Source of the DNA: Acetatifactor sp.
GTDB taxonomy: Bacteria > Bacillota > Clostridia > Lachnospirales > Lachnospiraceae
Assembly: GCA_024403365.1 (NCBI GenBank)
Contig: JAKSRX010000004.1
Span: 1 to 44,592 of the forward strand
Reading direction: 5' to 3'
DNA length: 44,592 nt
The translations under genes and the position numbers were made by a program. The notes below the pieces were generated by a model that searched no databases, had not been told where the DNA came from, and was given only the letters and a program-made list of their open reading frames with translations. Positions 9,033-16,932 of the stretch are shown here, one piece after another; position 1 is the stretch's first letter, and each line of letters opens with the position of its first letter.

Positions 9033-10106
9033 ATGAAATTCACAGCTACCGAAAGCAACGTACGTGTCACCGGAAGAACGCTTTTCCTGAAAAATACCAG
9101 ATATCTGGGATATTCCGGTTCTTCTGTCAGCTTCCGCTTCGTGGGTAAGAAAGCAAGCGCTTTGATCGCCAGCGACGCAGATTTCTTCGGCGAGGAGTTA
9201 AAGGGCAGGATCGCAGTCTATATCGATGACGCGAAGGAGCCTGCACAGAGAATTTGCCTGGATAAGCCCGAGGCAGTGTATACCTTGTATGAAGGAACGG
9301 AAGAAAGAGAAGTGATGGTCACTATCGTAAAGTACTCCGAGGCACCCTTCGGACTCTGCGGTATCTGTGAGATCGAGATCGACACAGATCGATTGCTGCC
9401 CGCCCCTGCCCACAAAGAGCGCAAGCTGGAGATCATCGGTGACTCCATCACCTGCGGCTACGGTGTTGAGGCAGAGAGCGAAGCCATTCCTTTCCATACT
9501 CAGACTGAGAACCCTACCAAGTCCTATTCCCTGCTGACGGCGGGCCTTCTGGATGCAGAGGCACAGCTGGTAAGCTGGAGCGGAAACGGCATCATCTCAC
9601 ATTACGTGGAAGAGACCGCTACCGAGCGCAGGATCGAGGTTGGTCTGATGCCGAAGATCTACCAATACACAGACTTTTCTGCTTCAAGCAGACTTACCCC
9701 CGGGGATGAGAACACATTTGAGAAGTGGGACTTTACCCGCTTTGTTCCTCAGCTGATCATCGTGAACCTGGGAACCAATGACTGCAGCTGGTGTAAGGAT
9801 ATTCAGGAGAGAAAAGATCATTACAGAGATGAATACGTGAAGTTCTTGGGCTACATTCGCAAGAACAATCCTCAGGCTCAGATCCTTTGCATGCTGGGTA
9901 CCATGGATACCAGAGTGCTGACGGAACTGGAGCAGGCAGTAGATATTTTTGCCAAAGAGAATGCCGACGAGAAGGTGCATTTCCTTTCCCTGCCTCCTCA
10001 GAAGGCGGAGGACGGATACGGTGCCGACTGGCATCCCAGCCCTTACACACAGCGCATGACCGCAGACATTGTGGCTGCAGAAGTGCGCAAGATCATGAAC
10101 TGGTAA
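9033..10106 (+). CDS. SGNH/GDSL esterase, CE2-like (acetyl-xylan or carbohydrate deacetylase)
   Basis: 357 residues. Residues about 1-120 are beta-rich, like the jelly-roll that precedes the catalytic domain in carbohydrate esterase family 2. The SGNH domain follows: block I GDSITCGYG with nucleophile S138, GTND with N249, and D332-W-H334 near the C-terminus as the catalytic acid and base. The family removes acetyl groups from sugars. There is no signal peptide, so it should act in the cytoplasm on imported acetylated oligosaccharides. It follows the MATE gene by four bases, with AAAGGA overlapping the upstream stop. Substrate is inferred; the SGNH assignment is secure. Confidence 0.92.
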   Translation: MKFTATESNVRVTGRTLFLKNTRYLGYSGSSVSFRFVGKKASALIASDADFFGEELKGRIAVYIDDAKEPAQRICLDKPEAVYTLYEGTEEREVMVTIVKYSEAPFGLCGICEIEIDTDRLLPAPAHKERKLEIIGDSITCGYGVEAESEAIPFHTQTENPTKSYSLLTAGLLDAEAQLVSWSGNGIISHYVEETATERRIEVGLMPKIYQYTDFSASSRLTPGDENTFEKWDFTRFVPQLIIVNLGTNDCSWCKDIQERKDHYRDEYVKFLGYIRKNNPQAQILCMLGTMDTRVLTELEQAVDIFAKENADEKVHFLSLPPQKAEDGYGADWHPSPYTQRMTADIVAAEVRKIMNW

Positions 10107-10116
10107 AATAGAGAAT

Positions 10117-10150
10117 ATGTGCCGGCAGAAAGAACTGTACGCCGGCGCAT
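10117..10150 (+). other. Hairpin abutting a ribosome binding site
   Basis: ATGTGCCGGC (10117-10126) pairs with GCCGGCGCAT (10141-10150), ten base pairs with one G-U and a 14-base loop. GGAGGT of the next gene begins at the very next base. There is no U-tract, so it does not look like a terminator; it could affect translation or mRNA processing. Confidence 0.6.
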
Positions 10151-10159
10151 GGAGGTACT

Positions 10160-10789
10160 ATGATCATATATTTGATGAGACACGGGGAGACCGACTGGAA
10201 CAAAGCCCGCAGAATGCAGGGTCAGAGCGACATCCCCTTAAATGCCTTCGGTATCGAACTGGCAGAGAAGACAGCAGAAGGACTGAAGGACATAAAGTTT
10301 GACAGGATCTTCAGTTCCCCGTTGCTTCGTGCCTACGAGACCGCAGAGATCATTGCATCTGTGCAGGGCGCAAAAGTAATAAGAGATGACAGACTGAAGG
10401 AGATCAATTTCGGACCCGGAGAGGGAGATACCTTTGACGCTGCGAAGCAGGACCCGGGACATCCCCTGCATAACTTTTTCAGCGATCCGGGAGCTTACAA
10501 GGCCGTGGATGGGGCAGAATCTTTTGAGGATGCGAGAAGGCGTTCCGGAGAGTTCCTAAGAGACCAGATCCTTCCCCTGGAAGGAGCCTGTGAAAAGGTT
10601 CTGGTGGTGGCACACGGCGCCTTGAACCGAAGTATTCTGAATACGATCGCCGGCATTCCTGATGAACAGTTCTGGAAGATCGGATTGCCCAACTGTGCCG
10701 TATCGATCCTTTCTCTGGAGAATGGGAAGTTCACCATTTTGGAGGAGAGCAAGGTATATTACGGAGACCCCGTGAACGGACGCCCCTAG
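10160..10789 (+). CDS. Histidine phosphatase family protein (phosphoglycerate mutase-like)
   Basis: 209 residues. The N-terminal LMRHGETDWN holds the phospho-accepting H8; R57, E81 and H152 (VAHGALNR) complete the usual active site of the branch-1 histidine phosphatases. The family includes cofactor-dependent phosphoglycerate mutases and broad-specificity phosphatases such as PhoE and CobC; the length fits a phosphatase better than a glycolytic mutase (about 230-250 residues). Cytoplasmic. GGAGGT lies just before the ATG. Neighbours give no specific substrate. Confidence 0.93.
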   Translation: MIIYLMRHGETDWNKARRMQGQSDIPLNAFGIELAEKTAEGLKDIKFDRIFSSPLLRAYETAEIIASVQGAKVIRDDRLKEINFGPGEGDTFDAAKQDPGHPLHNFFSDPGAYKAVDGAESFEDARRRSGEFLRDQILPLEGACEKVLVVAHGALNRSILNTIAGIPDEQFWKIGLPNCAVSILSLENGKFTILEESKVYYGDPVNGRP

Positions 10790-10824
10790 GTAGTGTGTAT
10801 AGTAAAAATGAAGGCTATGCACGC

Positions 10825-10845
10825 ACCGATTCCGATGGAATCGGT
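10825..10845 (+). other. Perfect 9-bp hairpin upstream of a ribosome binding site
   Basis: ACCGATTCC and GGAATCGGT flank a GAT loop; ACAAAAAAGGAG follows, carrying the Shine-Dalgarno of the next gene. On this strand there is no U-tract. It lies between the histidine phosphatase and the unknown 178-residue protein. Confidence 0.6.
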
Positions 10846-10863
10846 ACAAAAAAGGAGATAACT

Positions 10864-11400
10864 ATGGAATTTGAAAGTGTACTGGCTGAGGTATTCAGCC
10901 TGAAAGGTAACGAGTGGGTATGGTTCGCATCCAATCAGATGACAAGCCGTATGACCGGAAAGAAACTGAAAAACAGTGCTTTCGATATCAGAGGACAGAG
11001 AGTGAAACTGTTCGACTATCCTGTGGGACAGAAGTTCATCGGTGTATTCTGCTATGAAGGTTTGGGATATGAATTCAATTTCTCCAAGGTATTGACCTGC
11101 CCTCGCACCAAGATAGAGTGCTTCGAGACAGAGAAGGACGTGATCTGGAGCATCAAGCAGGGTACCCGCAGAGAAGTGATGATCACAGAGATCCACTGCA
11201 GCAAAGATTCCCTGATCTCCACCGGCTACGAGGTTGCGGAAGGCAAGGGACCCAAGGCGAAGATGCTTTCCTGTGACAACGGCACCGCCCGCATCAAACT
11301 TTATCAGAGAGAGGGACAGTATGTGACCTTGATCGATGATGTGGATGTGGAAAACGTGAAATGTGAGTTTGGAGTGGTTGGAAATGACAGCGATATTTGA
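10864..11400 (+). CDS. Unknown 178-residue protein
   Basis: Start ATG at 10864 chosen because AAAGGAGA precedes it at good spacing; an upstream in-frame GTG at 10795 has no ribosome binding site. 178 residues, soluble, beta-rich, without membrane segments or signal peptide. Aromatic residues cluster at about 14-21 (NEWVWFAS). Three cysteines at about 78-101 and 117 show no metal-binding pattern. I do not recognise the family. The last 17 bases overlap the start of tatD, so the two are translationally coupled. Confidence 0.8.
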   Translation: MEFESVLAEVFSLKGNEWVWFASNQMTSRMTGKKLKNSAFDIRGQRVKLFDYPVGQKFIGVFCYEGLGYEFNFSKVLTCPRTKIECFETEKDVIWSIKQGTRREVMITEIHCSKDSLISTGYEVAEGKGPKAKMLSCDNGTARIKLYQREGQYVTLIDDVDVENVKCEFGVVGNDSDI

Positions 11401-12154
11401 TACACATGCCCATTATGACGACAAAGCTTTCGACGAGGACAGAGAGGCATTGATCGCAAGCCTTCCGGAGAACGGCATCGCTAAGGTGGTGAACATCGGT
11501 GCAAGCCTGGCTTCCTGTAAGAGGACCCTGGAGCTGGCAGAGAAGTATGATTTCTTCCTGGCAGCCATCGGCGTACATCCTTCCGACACCGGAGAGCTGA
11601 ATGACGGGAACTTCGAAGAACTGAAGAAGATGTGCCTGCATGAAAAGTGCGTAGCGGTAGGTGAGATCGGACTGGATTACTACTGGGATGAGCCGGAGCG
11701 AAGCATTCAGAAGGAGTGGTTCGTTCGTCAGATCAACCTGGCACGTGAGTTGGGAAAGCCCATGGTCATTCATTCCAGAGACGCGGCTCAGGATACCATC
11801 GAGATCATGAAGGCGGAGAAGAGTGAGGAGATCGGCGGTGTCATCCACTGCTATTCCTACACCAAGGAGACCGCCAGAACTTTCCTGGATATGGGCTTCT
11901 ACTTCGGTATCGGCGGCGTGCTGACCTTCAACAACGCAAAGAAGCTGAAGGAAGCGGCGGAATATATTCCCATGGACCGTATCGTACTGGAGACCGATTG
12001 CCCTTACCTGGCACCGGTTCCCTACAGAGGCAAAAGAAACTGCTCCCTGTACCTGCCTAATGTGGTAGAGACCCTGGCGCAGATCAAGGGAATCGAGGAA
12101 GAAACGGTGCGAAAGTTAGCCTGGGAAAACGCACACAAATTGTATCGCTTATAA
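11384..12154 (+). CDS. tatD: TatD family metal-dependent hydrolase (DNase)
   Basis: 256 residues from ATG 11384; an in-frame GTG at 11363 is possible but TatD proteins normally begin a few residues before the HxH motif, which fits ATG. Metal ligands: H8-x-H10 (DTHAHYDD), E94 (GEIGLDYYW), H130 (HSRDA), H155 (HCYS) and D205 (ETDCPYLAP). The family comprises Mg-dependent 3'-5' nucleases with roles in DNA repair and RNA quality control; some members may act as D-aminoacyl-tRNA deacylases. Cytoplasmic. It overlaps the preceding gene and is followed ten bases later by a metallophosphoesterase. Confidence 0.95.
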   Translation: MTAIFDTHAHYDDKAFDEDREALIASLPENGIAKVVNIGASLASCKRTLELAEKYDFFLAAIGVHPSDTGELNDGNFEELKKMCLHEKCVAVGEIGLDYYWDEPERSIQKEWFVRQINLARELGKPMVIHSRDAAQDTIEIMKAEKSEEIGGVIHCYSYTKETARTFLDMGFYFGIGGVLTFNNAKKLKEAAEYIPMDRIVLETDCPYLAPVPYRGKRNCSLYLPNVVETLAQIKGIEEETVRKLAWENAHKLYRL

Positions 12155-12164
12155 GGATAATGCT

Positions 12165-12674
12165 ATGGATTATTTTATTGCAGACCTGCACTTCGGGGAT
12201 GGGAGGATTCTTTCTTATGAGAACAGACCCTTTGCCGATGTGAAGGAAATGGATGAAGAACTGATCAGACGCTGGAACGAGAGGGTCACCGAGGAGGATA
12301 CTGTTTACGTTCTGGGAGATTTCTCCGCCTACGATCAGGAGAAAAATAAAGAGATCTTGAAGAGGCTGAAGGGCAGGAAGGTGCTGATCATGGGAAACCA
12401 CGACAGGCATCAGACTGCACAGGCGTGGAGAAATGCAGGCTTTGAGGAATGCTCTCAGTGGCCCGTGATCTACAAGGACTTCTACATGCTTTCCCACGAG
12501 CCCCTCTATATCAATACCAACATGCCCTACGCCAATCTCTACGGACATGTGCACAACAATCCCTCCTACAAGACTGCTTCGAAGCAGAGCGTCTGCGTCA
12601 GCGTGGAGCGGATCGATTATACCCCCATTTCCATGGAGGAAGTGACGGAAAGGATGAAAGATGGGCGCTTCTGA
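12165..12674 (+). CDS. Small calcineurin-like metallophosphoesterase
   Basis: 169 residues with all five metal-site motifs: D7-x-H9 (IADLHFGD), G51-D52 (LGDFS), G77-NHD80, H111 (LSHEP) and GHVH (127-130). Short proteins of this kind hydrolyse phosphodiesters; the substrate is not known and not predictable here. AAGGA lies before the ATG. The last 14 bases overlap the next gene, so it belongs to the same transcript as tatD and the AEC transporter. Confidence 0.93.
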   Translation: MDYFIADLHFGDGRILSYENRPFADVKEMDEELIRRWNERVTEEDTVYVLGDFSAYDQEKNKEILKRLKGRKVLIMGNHDRHQTAQAWRNAGFEECSQWPVIYKDFYMLSHEPLYINTNMPYANLYGHVHNNPSYKTASKQSVCVSVERIDYTPISMEEVTERMKDGRF

Positions 12675-13572
12675 ACTGATCTCCCTGCAGCTGAGAATGT
12701 TTCTGATCATGCTGATGGGACTGATTTTTCGTAAAAAGAATATCATATCCGCAGAAGGCAAAAAGAACCTCACCGACCTAGTGATCTATCTGATCCTGCC
12801 CTGTAATATCGTGAAATCCTTCATGATTCCTTTTGACAGCAATACCCTGAAGGATTTCGGCCTGGTGCTTCTGATCTCGGTGCTGATCCAGATCTTCTGC
12901 GCGATCCTGGCAAATCTTTTGTACAAGAAAGTATCCGACAGTCACAGACCGGTTTTAAAATATGCCACCGTTGCCTCCAACTCAGGATTCTTAGGCAATC
13001 CTGTGGCGGAAGGTGTTTTCGGCAGTATGGGACTGGCTCTTGCCAGCGTGTACCTGATCCCCCAGCGTATCGTCATGTGGTCCGCCGGAGTGTCTTATTT
13101 CACCAAAGGCAGCAGCCGCAAGGCGATCTTCAAGAGAGTCATCACGCATCCCTGCATCATCGCTGTATTTGTAGGCATGTTATTCATGGTGACACAAGTG
13201 TCACTTCCTGGTTTCCTGAATGCAGCCCTGAAGGATATCGGTAATTGCAACACCGCTATGTCTATGATGGTCATCGGAACCATCCTTGCGGACGTGAAGC
13301 CGAAGGAGATGCTGGATAAAAGTATCTTCGTATTCTCTATCCTGAGACTGATCCTGCTTCCCCTGACTGTATTCATCGGCTGTAAGCTCTGCGGTGTGGA
13401 AGGTCTTGTCATGGGCGTATCCGTACTGCTCACTGCCATGCCTGCCGCCAGCACCACTGCGATCCTTGCCGCAAAATATGACGGTGACGCTATCTACGCC
13501 AGCAAGTGTGTGGTACTGACCACCGTGCTGTCACTGATCGCAACCCCTATCTGGAGTATGATCTTGGTATAA
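12661..13572 (+). CDS. AEC (auxin efflux carrier) family transporter
   Basis: 303 residues with about ten membrane segments and an N-terminus typical of the AEC/MdcF group (LILPCNIVKSF, then SNSGFLGNPV). The family exports organic acids such as malate or malonate by secondary transport. It begins inside the end of the metallophosphoesterase gene with AAAGGA upstream, and a terminator follows 13 bases after the stop. A second AEC gene occurs at 25036. Confidence 0.93.
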   Translation: MGASELISLQLRMFLIMLMGLIFRKKNIISAEGKKNLTDLVIYLILPCNIVKSFMIPFDSNTLKDFGLVLLISVLIQIFCAILANLLYKKVSDSHRPVLKYATVASNSGFLGNPVAEGVFGSMGLALASVYLIPQRIVMWSAGVSYFTKGSSRKAIFKRVITHPCIIAVFVGMLFMVTQVSLPGFLNAALKDIGNCNTAMSMMVIGTILADVKPKEMLDKSIFVFSILRLILLPLTVFIGCKLCGVEGLVMGVSVLLTAMPAASTTAILAAKYDGDAIYASKCVVLTTVLSLIATPIWSMILV

Positions 13573-13585
13573 AGATAAGCATAAC

Positions 13586-13617
13586 AAAGCCCTCGATTCT
13601 GATGAATCGGGGGCTTT
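13586..13617 (+). terminator. Rho-independent terminator, probably bidirectional
   Basis: A 14-bp stem (AAAGCCCTCGATTC with GAATCGGGGGCTTT, one G-U pair) closes a 4-base loop, followed by TTATTGG. The A-run on the 5' side would be a T-run on the minus strand, so it could also end the minus-strand regulator/peptide transcript. Confidence 0.85.
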
Positions 13618-13623
13618 TATTGG

Positions 13624-13636
13624 TTACGGTTTTTGT
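13624..13636 (+). repeat. 13-bp direct repeat, left copy
   Basis: TTACGGTTTTTGT, identical to 14654-14666. The two copies bracket the minus-strand regulator and small-peptide genes and their promoter. Confidence 0.5.
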
Positions 13637-13639
13637 TCG

Positions 13640-13824
13640 TCAATCATATGGGAATACATAACCGTGGTAGTAGGCATTGGTGGTAGTCTGGGTATATCCA
13701 AATTGATACAGAGATAATGTGCCCCTGTAAGTACGGCCGTTGATTGACTCAGTATGATAAATTGTTTTGGGAGGATTAACTATTTACAGCATAATAGTAG
13801 CATAAACAAACATATTTTTTTCAT
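13640..13824 (-). pseudogene. Small secreted peptide gene with apparent one-base frameshift
   Basis: ATG at 13824 reads a signal-like MKKICLFMLLLCCK and then TAG (13782-13780). From that point another frame stays open for about 47 codons to TGA at 13642-13640 and reads like real protein, ending TTTNAYYHGYVFPYD. Adding one A to the AAA at 13783-13785 joins the frames into about 61 residues: a signal peptide plus a Tyr/Thr-rich mature peptide. The ribosome binding site AAAGGAG is formed by the last codons and stop of the upstream regulator, six bases before the ATG, which argues that it is a genuine co-translated gene. It may be a recent pseudogene, a sequencing error, or a short ORF with frameshifting; I cannot tell which. 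I do not recognise the family. Confidence 0.6.
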
Positions 13825-13830
13825 AATGAA

Positions 13831-14487
13831 CTACTCCTTTAAAATAAATATATCATAGATCCACTGATCTAAATCCTCAGGATTGTCAGTAGGATAGAAT
13901 CGGAATTCATATAAAGCGCAATCAAATCCGGGAGTAAAGCAACCATTTTCCAATTCGGTTTCATAGAATAGATGACTTAATTCATATGCTTTTTCTTGCG
14001 TTAGCCCTCCTGTAAAACAGTAAGAGGTTTGATGTGTTTGACCATAAACAGGATGGACGTACTCACTTAATCGAAATAAATGAACATTCAGCAATAATTT
14101 GCTACGATATGAATTAACGCTTATCCAAACAATCAGGAGAATCAATAAAACTCCGACAATTACAAAACAATGCTTGACTGATGCGGGAAGTCTTTTTTTA
14201 TCTTTTTTTTGCAAGGCATGGGGATCAGATTCCGGATCTATTTCAATGGGCTGTTCAACAGAAGCGTCTGCTGTTAGATTTTCATCAATCAACTCCGGCA
14301 AAGAAATACCCAGTATATTGGCTATTTGCAGTAGAGTATATACATCAGGAAGGTTGTCACCGTTTTCCCATCTGCTGACGGCAGCTGCGGAGACATTCAA
14401 CTGACAAGCAAAGTCTTTTTGTCGAATTCCTTTTTCTTTACGGAGCGTTTTAATGCGCTGACCGAGATCTATCTGATTTTGAAGCAT
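13831..14487 (-). CDS. Membrane-anchored XRE-family regulator
   Basis: 218 residues. Residues about 8-62 are a Cro/C1 helix-turn-helix (RIKTLRKEKGIRQKDFA, then SAAAVSRWENG). A linker leads to one membrane segment at about 107-123, and about 95 residues follow outside the membrane, with FTGGLTQEKAYELSHLF and no recognised domain. The topology suggests a one-component sensor: external or envelope signals alter DNA binding at the inner face. It has a good promoter and an adjacent palindrome, is divergent from a lipoprotein gene, and is coupled to the small-peptide frame downstream. It is AT-rich compared with the flanking operons. Confidence 0.92.
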   Translation of the reverse strand: MLQNQIDLGQRIKTLRKEKGIRQKDFACQLNVSAAAVSRWENGDNLPDVYTLLQIANILGISLPELIDENLTADASVEQPIEIDPESDPHALQKKDKKRLPASVKHCFVIVGVLLILLIVWISVNSYRSKLLLNVHLFRLSEYVHPVYGQTHQTSYCFTGGLTQEKAYELSHLFYETELENGCFTPGFDCALYEFRFYPTDNPEDLDQWIYDIFILKE

Positions 14488-14528
14488 ATTATCCCTTTTA
14501 TCATTTGTCTACTATCTTTATATAAAAT

Positions 14529-14557
14529 ATCATAGCAACGATACTTTATAGCGTCAA
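14529..14557 (-). promoter_or_regulatory. Sigma-A promoter of the XRE regulator
   Basis: On the minus strand: TTGACG (14557-14552), 17-base spacer, TATGAT (14534-14529), about 42 bases before the ATG at 14487. Confidence 0.7.
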
Positions 14558-14572
14558 TTTACGATTCGTAAA
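14558..14572. promoter_or_regulatory. 15-bp palindrome, candidate operator
   Basis: TTTACGATTCGTAAA is a perfect inverted repeat around one central T and touches the -35 of the regulator's promoter. It lies in the divergent gap and could be the regulator's own binding site acting on both directions. Confidence 0.5.
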
Positions 14573-14605
14573 GTTATGAAAAAGAGTACTTTTACAAAGA
14601 GTAAG

Positions 14606-14635
14606 TTGCGTTTTGGAATCAACGGATGCTAAACT
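14606..14635 (+). promoter_or_regulatory. Possible promoter of the first lipoprotein gene
   Basis: TTGCGT and TAAACT separated by 18 bases, about 79 bases before the ATG at 14714. A moderate match only. Confidence 0.4.
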
Positions 14636-14653
14636 TAAAGTGTATTATCAGGA

Positions 14654-14666
14654 TTACGGTTTTTGT
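14654..14666 (+). repeat. 13-bp direct repeat, right copy
   Basis: TTACGGTTTTTGT, identical to 13624-13636, about 1.03 kb away. Confidence 0.5.
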
Positions 14667-14713
14667 ATTTGTGGTGAATATGTATTTTCGCACAGGATAA
14701 ATAGGGGTTATTT

Positions 14714-16822
14714 ATGAAACGTTATTTCATATTGATTCTGCTGCTTTTACTGGTTGGTTGTGGAAGGCAACCGGTTTCTGAGCAGGTTGAAAGCGATAAT
14801 GAAAGTACATTCCTTGAGAAATCAACCATGGTTTATTCCATGCCGGAGGGAGCTGTCTTGCTGTGCATGGATGACACTGCGTTTTATTACCTTGTAAGAA
14901 ACACAGAGGAGCTGGGAGAGAAATGGGAGGATACACTTACATTCTATCAACAGTCTTTTGACAAACAGATACAATCTGTCGAATTGAATATACGGCCTGA
15001 TACCCCTATTTTCCGAGATTTTTGTGCTTGTGGGGACCGTTATGCGCTGTTACTCGGGACAGAGGAAGAAGGGAAATTGACTTACCTCGTGGAAATATGG
15101 CAGGATGGAGAGGTGGTTAAACAATTCTCCTTGGAAGGCATCATGGCGGAGAGACCGGACCGAGTTTTGTTTCTTCAGGAAGAAATAGTAGTTATGTCCA
15201 AAGATAGTTTTGTGACATTGGATTCTGATGGTAAAGTCCTTTGTAATATTGCGAGTCCTAAAGGACATTTTATGGATATTGTCACCTATGGGGACAACCG
15301 GATCGCACTGGCATATACAGAGGGAAACGATCGCACTACATCGGTCCTTTTGTATCAGGTGGAAACAAAACAAAAGAAGACGATTGCGGTCGATGCACCT
15401 GTCAGTAGATTGTTTGCGGCAAAAGAGAAGCTTTGTTATATAGATGCCACGGGATTGTGGAAGCAGTCTATAGAAGGTGGATCGGGCAGAAAAGTGGTTG
15501 ATCTGTCCGGAAGTAATGTGGCGGAAAGCCAGATCGTTGATGTTCGGGAGACCGAGAAAGGGTATCGAATATTGGCATTGACCAATGATGGCATCGGTGC
15601 GAAGATCATTGAATTCTTTCCGGAAGGTAGCGACGATACCTATCCTGTAAGCGAAAAGATACGAATCACTTTGTATGATTACGCGGGAGCATTGCCTAAG
15701 GACAGCACTAACCCAGTAGATGCCTTCAATGAACAAAGCGATCTATATGAGATCGTGGTAAAAGAGTATGCTTTGGGCAAGGATGACAAAGTTCTGGAAG
15801 GAGCCAAAGAATTGGCAGAGGGAGAGTATCCGGATCTGATCCTGTCACCATACAATAAGTTGGTAGAGTACCTGCTCAAAAACCAGTGCCTGGTGAATTT
15901 GGAAGAAGTTATCAGAGATATGAAGACTATTGCACCGGAAGATCTGTCGCCTGTTGTGGTAAAGGCGTATACCAAGGACAACAGTCTTTTTGCTTTGCCG
16001 GATCAGTTTACCCTGGAAGCGTTGTATGGACCTGAGTCTACCTTCGGAGAAGGAACCTGGGGAGTGGAGGAGTTCCTGAAATGGTTTGAGGAGCATCCCC
16101 ATTCCGGAGGTGTAGTGTGTACACGTAAACAGATATATGACGCTTTTATAGGGGCTGTGTTGGAGCAATATATTGATTCTGGCACCAATGAAGTGAGTTT
16201 TATGCAGGATTCTTTTGTGCGAAGCATGGATCGTTTTTGCAGATTGCAGAGGAAAGACAGTTACTCCCGAGAGGAAATGATGGAGCGCACAGAGAATATT
16301 AGTGAGAGAATGCTCTACTCTATCTCCGGTCCCGGTGCGATAGCGTATTTAGAGAATGAGACCAGAGAAACCTACGTGATCAAAGGCTATCCGGGGACAG
16401 GGGAAGTACCGGTAGTATATTTGTCCGGTGCTGCACTTAGTATTCTGAACACTTGCGAATGTCGGGAAGGGGCAGTTGCCTTTTTGGAATATTATCTCAG
16501 ATATACGGCAGAAAAGTTGCAGGGTGAAGCTCGGAAGAATGGTGCAGCGAAATTCTATACTCTGGAAAAATATTTGAGACAAGGCGTAGAGGAATTGTTG
16601 GAAGCAGACAACCATCTGGGAATTCCTTGCACGTATAGCGATGAGCAAATAGATCGTGTGATGGAGATCGTGCAGTATGCTAAGTTAAAGGATGACAGTG
16701 ATCGAGAACTGAAAGACCTCATCTGGGAAGAATTACAAGGTTCCTTGGATGGAGGAAGAGATATACAGACTACCTGTGAGATCCTGCAAAGCAGAGTACA
16801 GACTTTTTTGGATGAGAGATAA
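14714..16822 (+). CDS. Lipoprotein with solute-binding-protein-like C-terminal domain (first of two)
   Basis: 702 residues. A signal peptide with lipobox LVGC (lipidated C16) anchors it to the outer face of the membrane. Residues about 40-310 are beta-rich with repeated short hydrophobic strands, perhaps propeller-like. From about 315 (KIRITLYDYAG) the sequence resembles family-1 ABC solute-binding proteins: DLILSPYNKLVEYLLKNQCL, then ALPDQFTLEALYGP and a late YLSGAALSILN stretch. No permease or ATPase gene lies nearby, so it may act as an orphan receptor rather than in uptake. It is paralogous in layout to the next gene; both end in LDER. It is divergent from the membrane XRE regulator, and codon use is less biased than in the flanking operons. 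Confidence 0.88.
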   Translation: MKRYFILILLLLLVGCGRQPVSEQVESDNESTFLEKSTMVYSMPEGAVLLCMDDTAFYYLVRNTEELGEKWEDTLTFYQQSFDKQIQSVELNIRPDTPIFRDFCACGDRYALLLGTEEEGKLTYLVEIWQDGEVVKQFSLEGIMAERPDRVLFLQEEIVVMSKDSFVTLDSDGKVLCNIASPKGHFMDIVTYGDNRIALAYTEGNDRTTSVLLYQVETKQKKTIAVDAPVSRLFAAKEKLCYIDATGLWKQSIEGGSGRKVVDLSGSNVAESQIVDVRETEKGYRILALTNDGIGAKIIEFFPEGSDDTYPVSEKIRITLYDYAGALPKDSTNPVDAFNEQSDLYEIVVKEYALGKDDKVLEGAKELAEGEYPDLILSPYNKLVEYLLKNQCLVNLEEVIRDMKTIAPEDLSPVVVKAYTKDNSLFALPDQFTLEALYGPESTFGEGTWGVEEFLKWFEEHPHSGGVVCTRKQIYDAFIGAVLEQYIDSGTNEVSFMQDSFVRSMDRFCRLQRKDSYSREEMMERTENISERMLYSISGPGAIAYLENETRETYVIKGYPGTGEVPVVYLSGAALSILNTCECREGAVAFLEYYLRYTAEKLQGEARKNGAAKFYTLEKYLRQGVEELLEADNHLGIPCTYSDEQIDRVMEIVQYAKLKDDSDRELKDLIWEELQGSLDGGRDIQTTCEILQSRVQTFLDER

Positions 16823-16932
16823 TATGTATGTTCATATTGTGGACTTGCAAATGACGATATGGCCGGACATAGTCATGTAAGCAGAGCAGTACATATCGTT
16901 AATCACTAAACGGGAGATTACGGAGAAACAAA

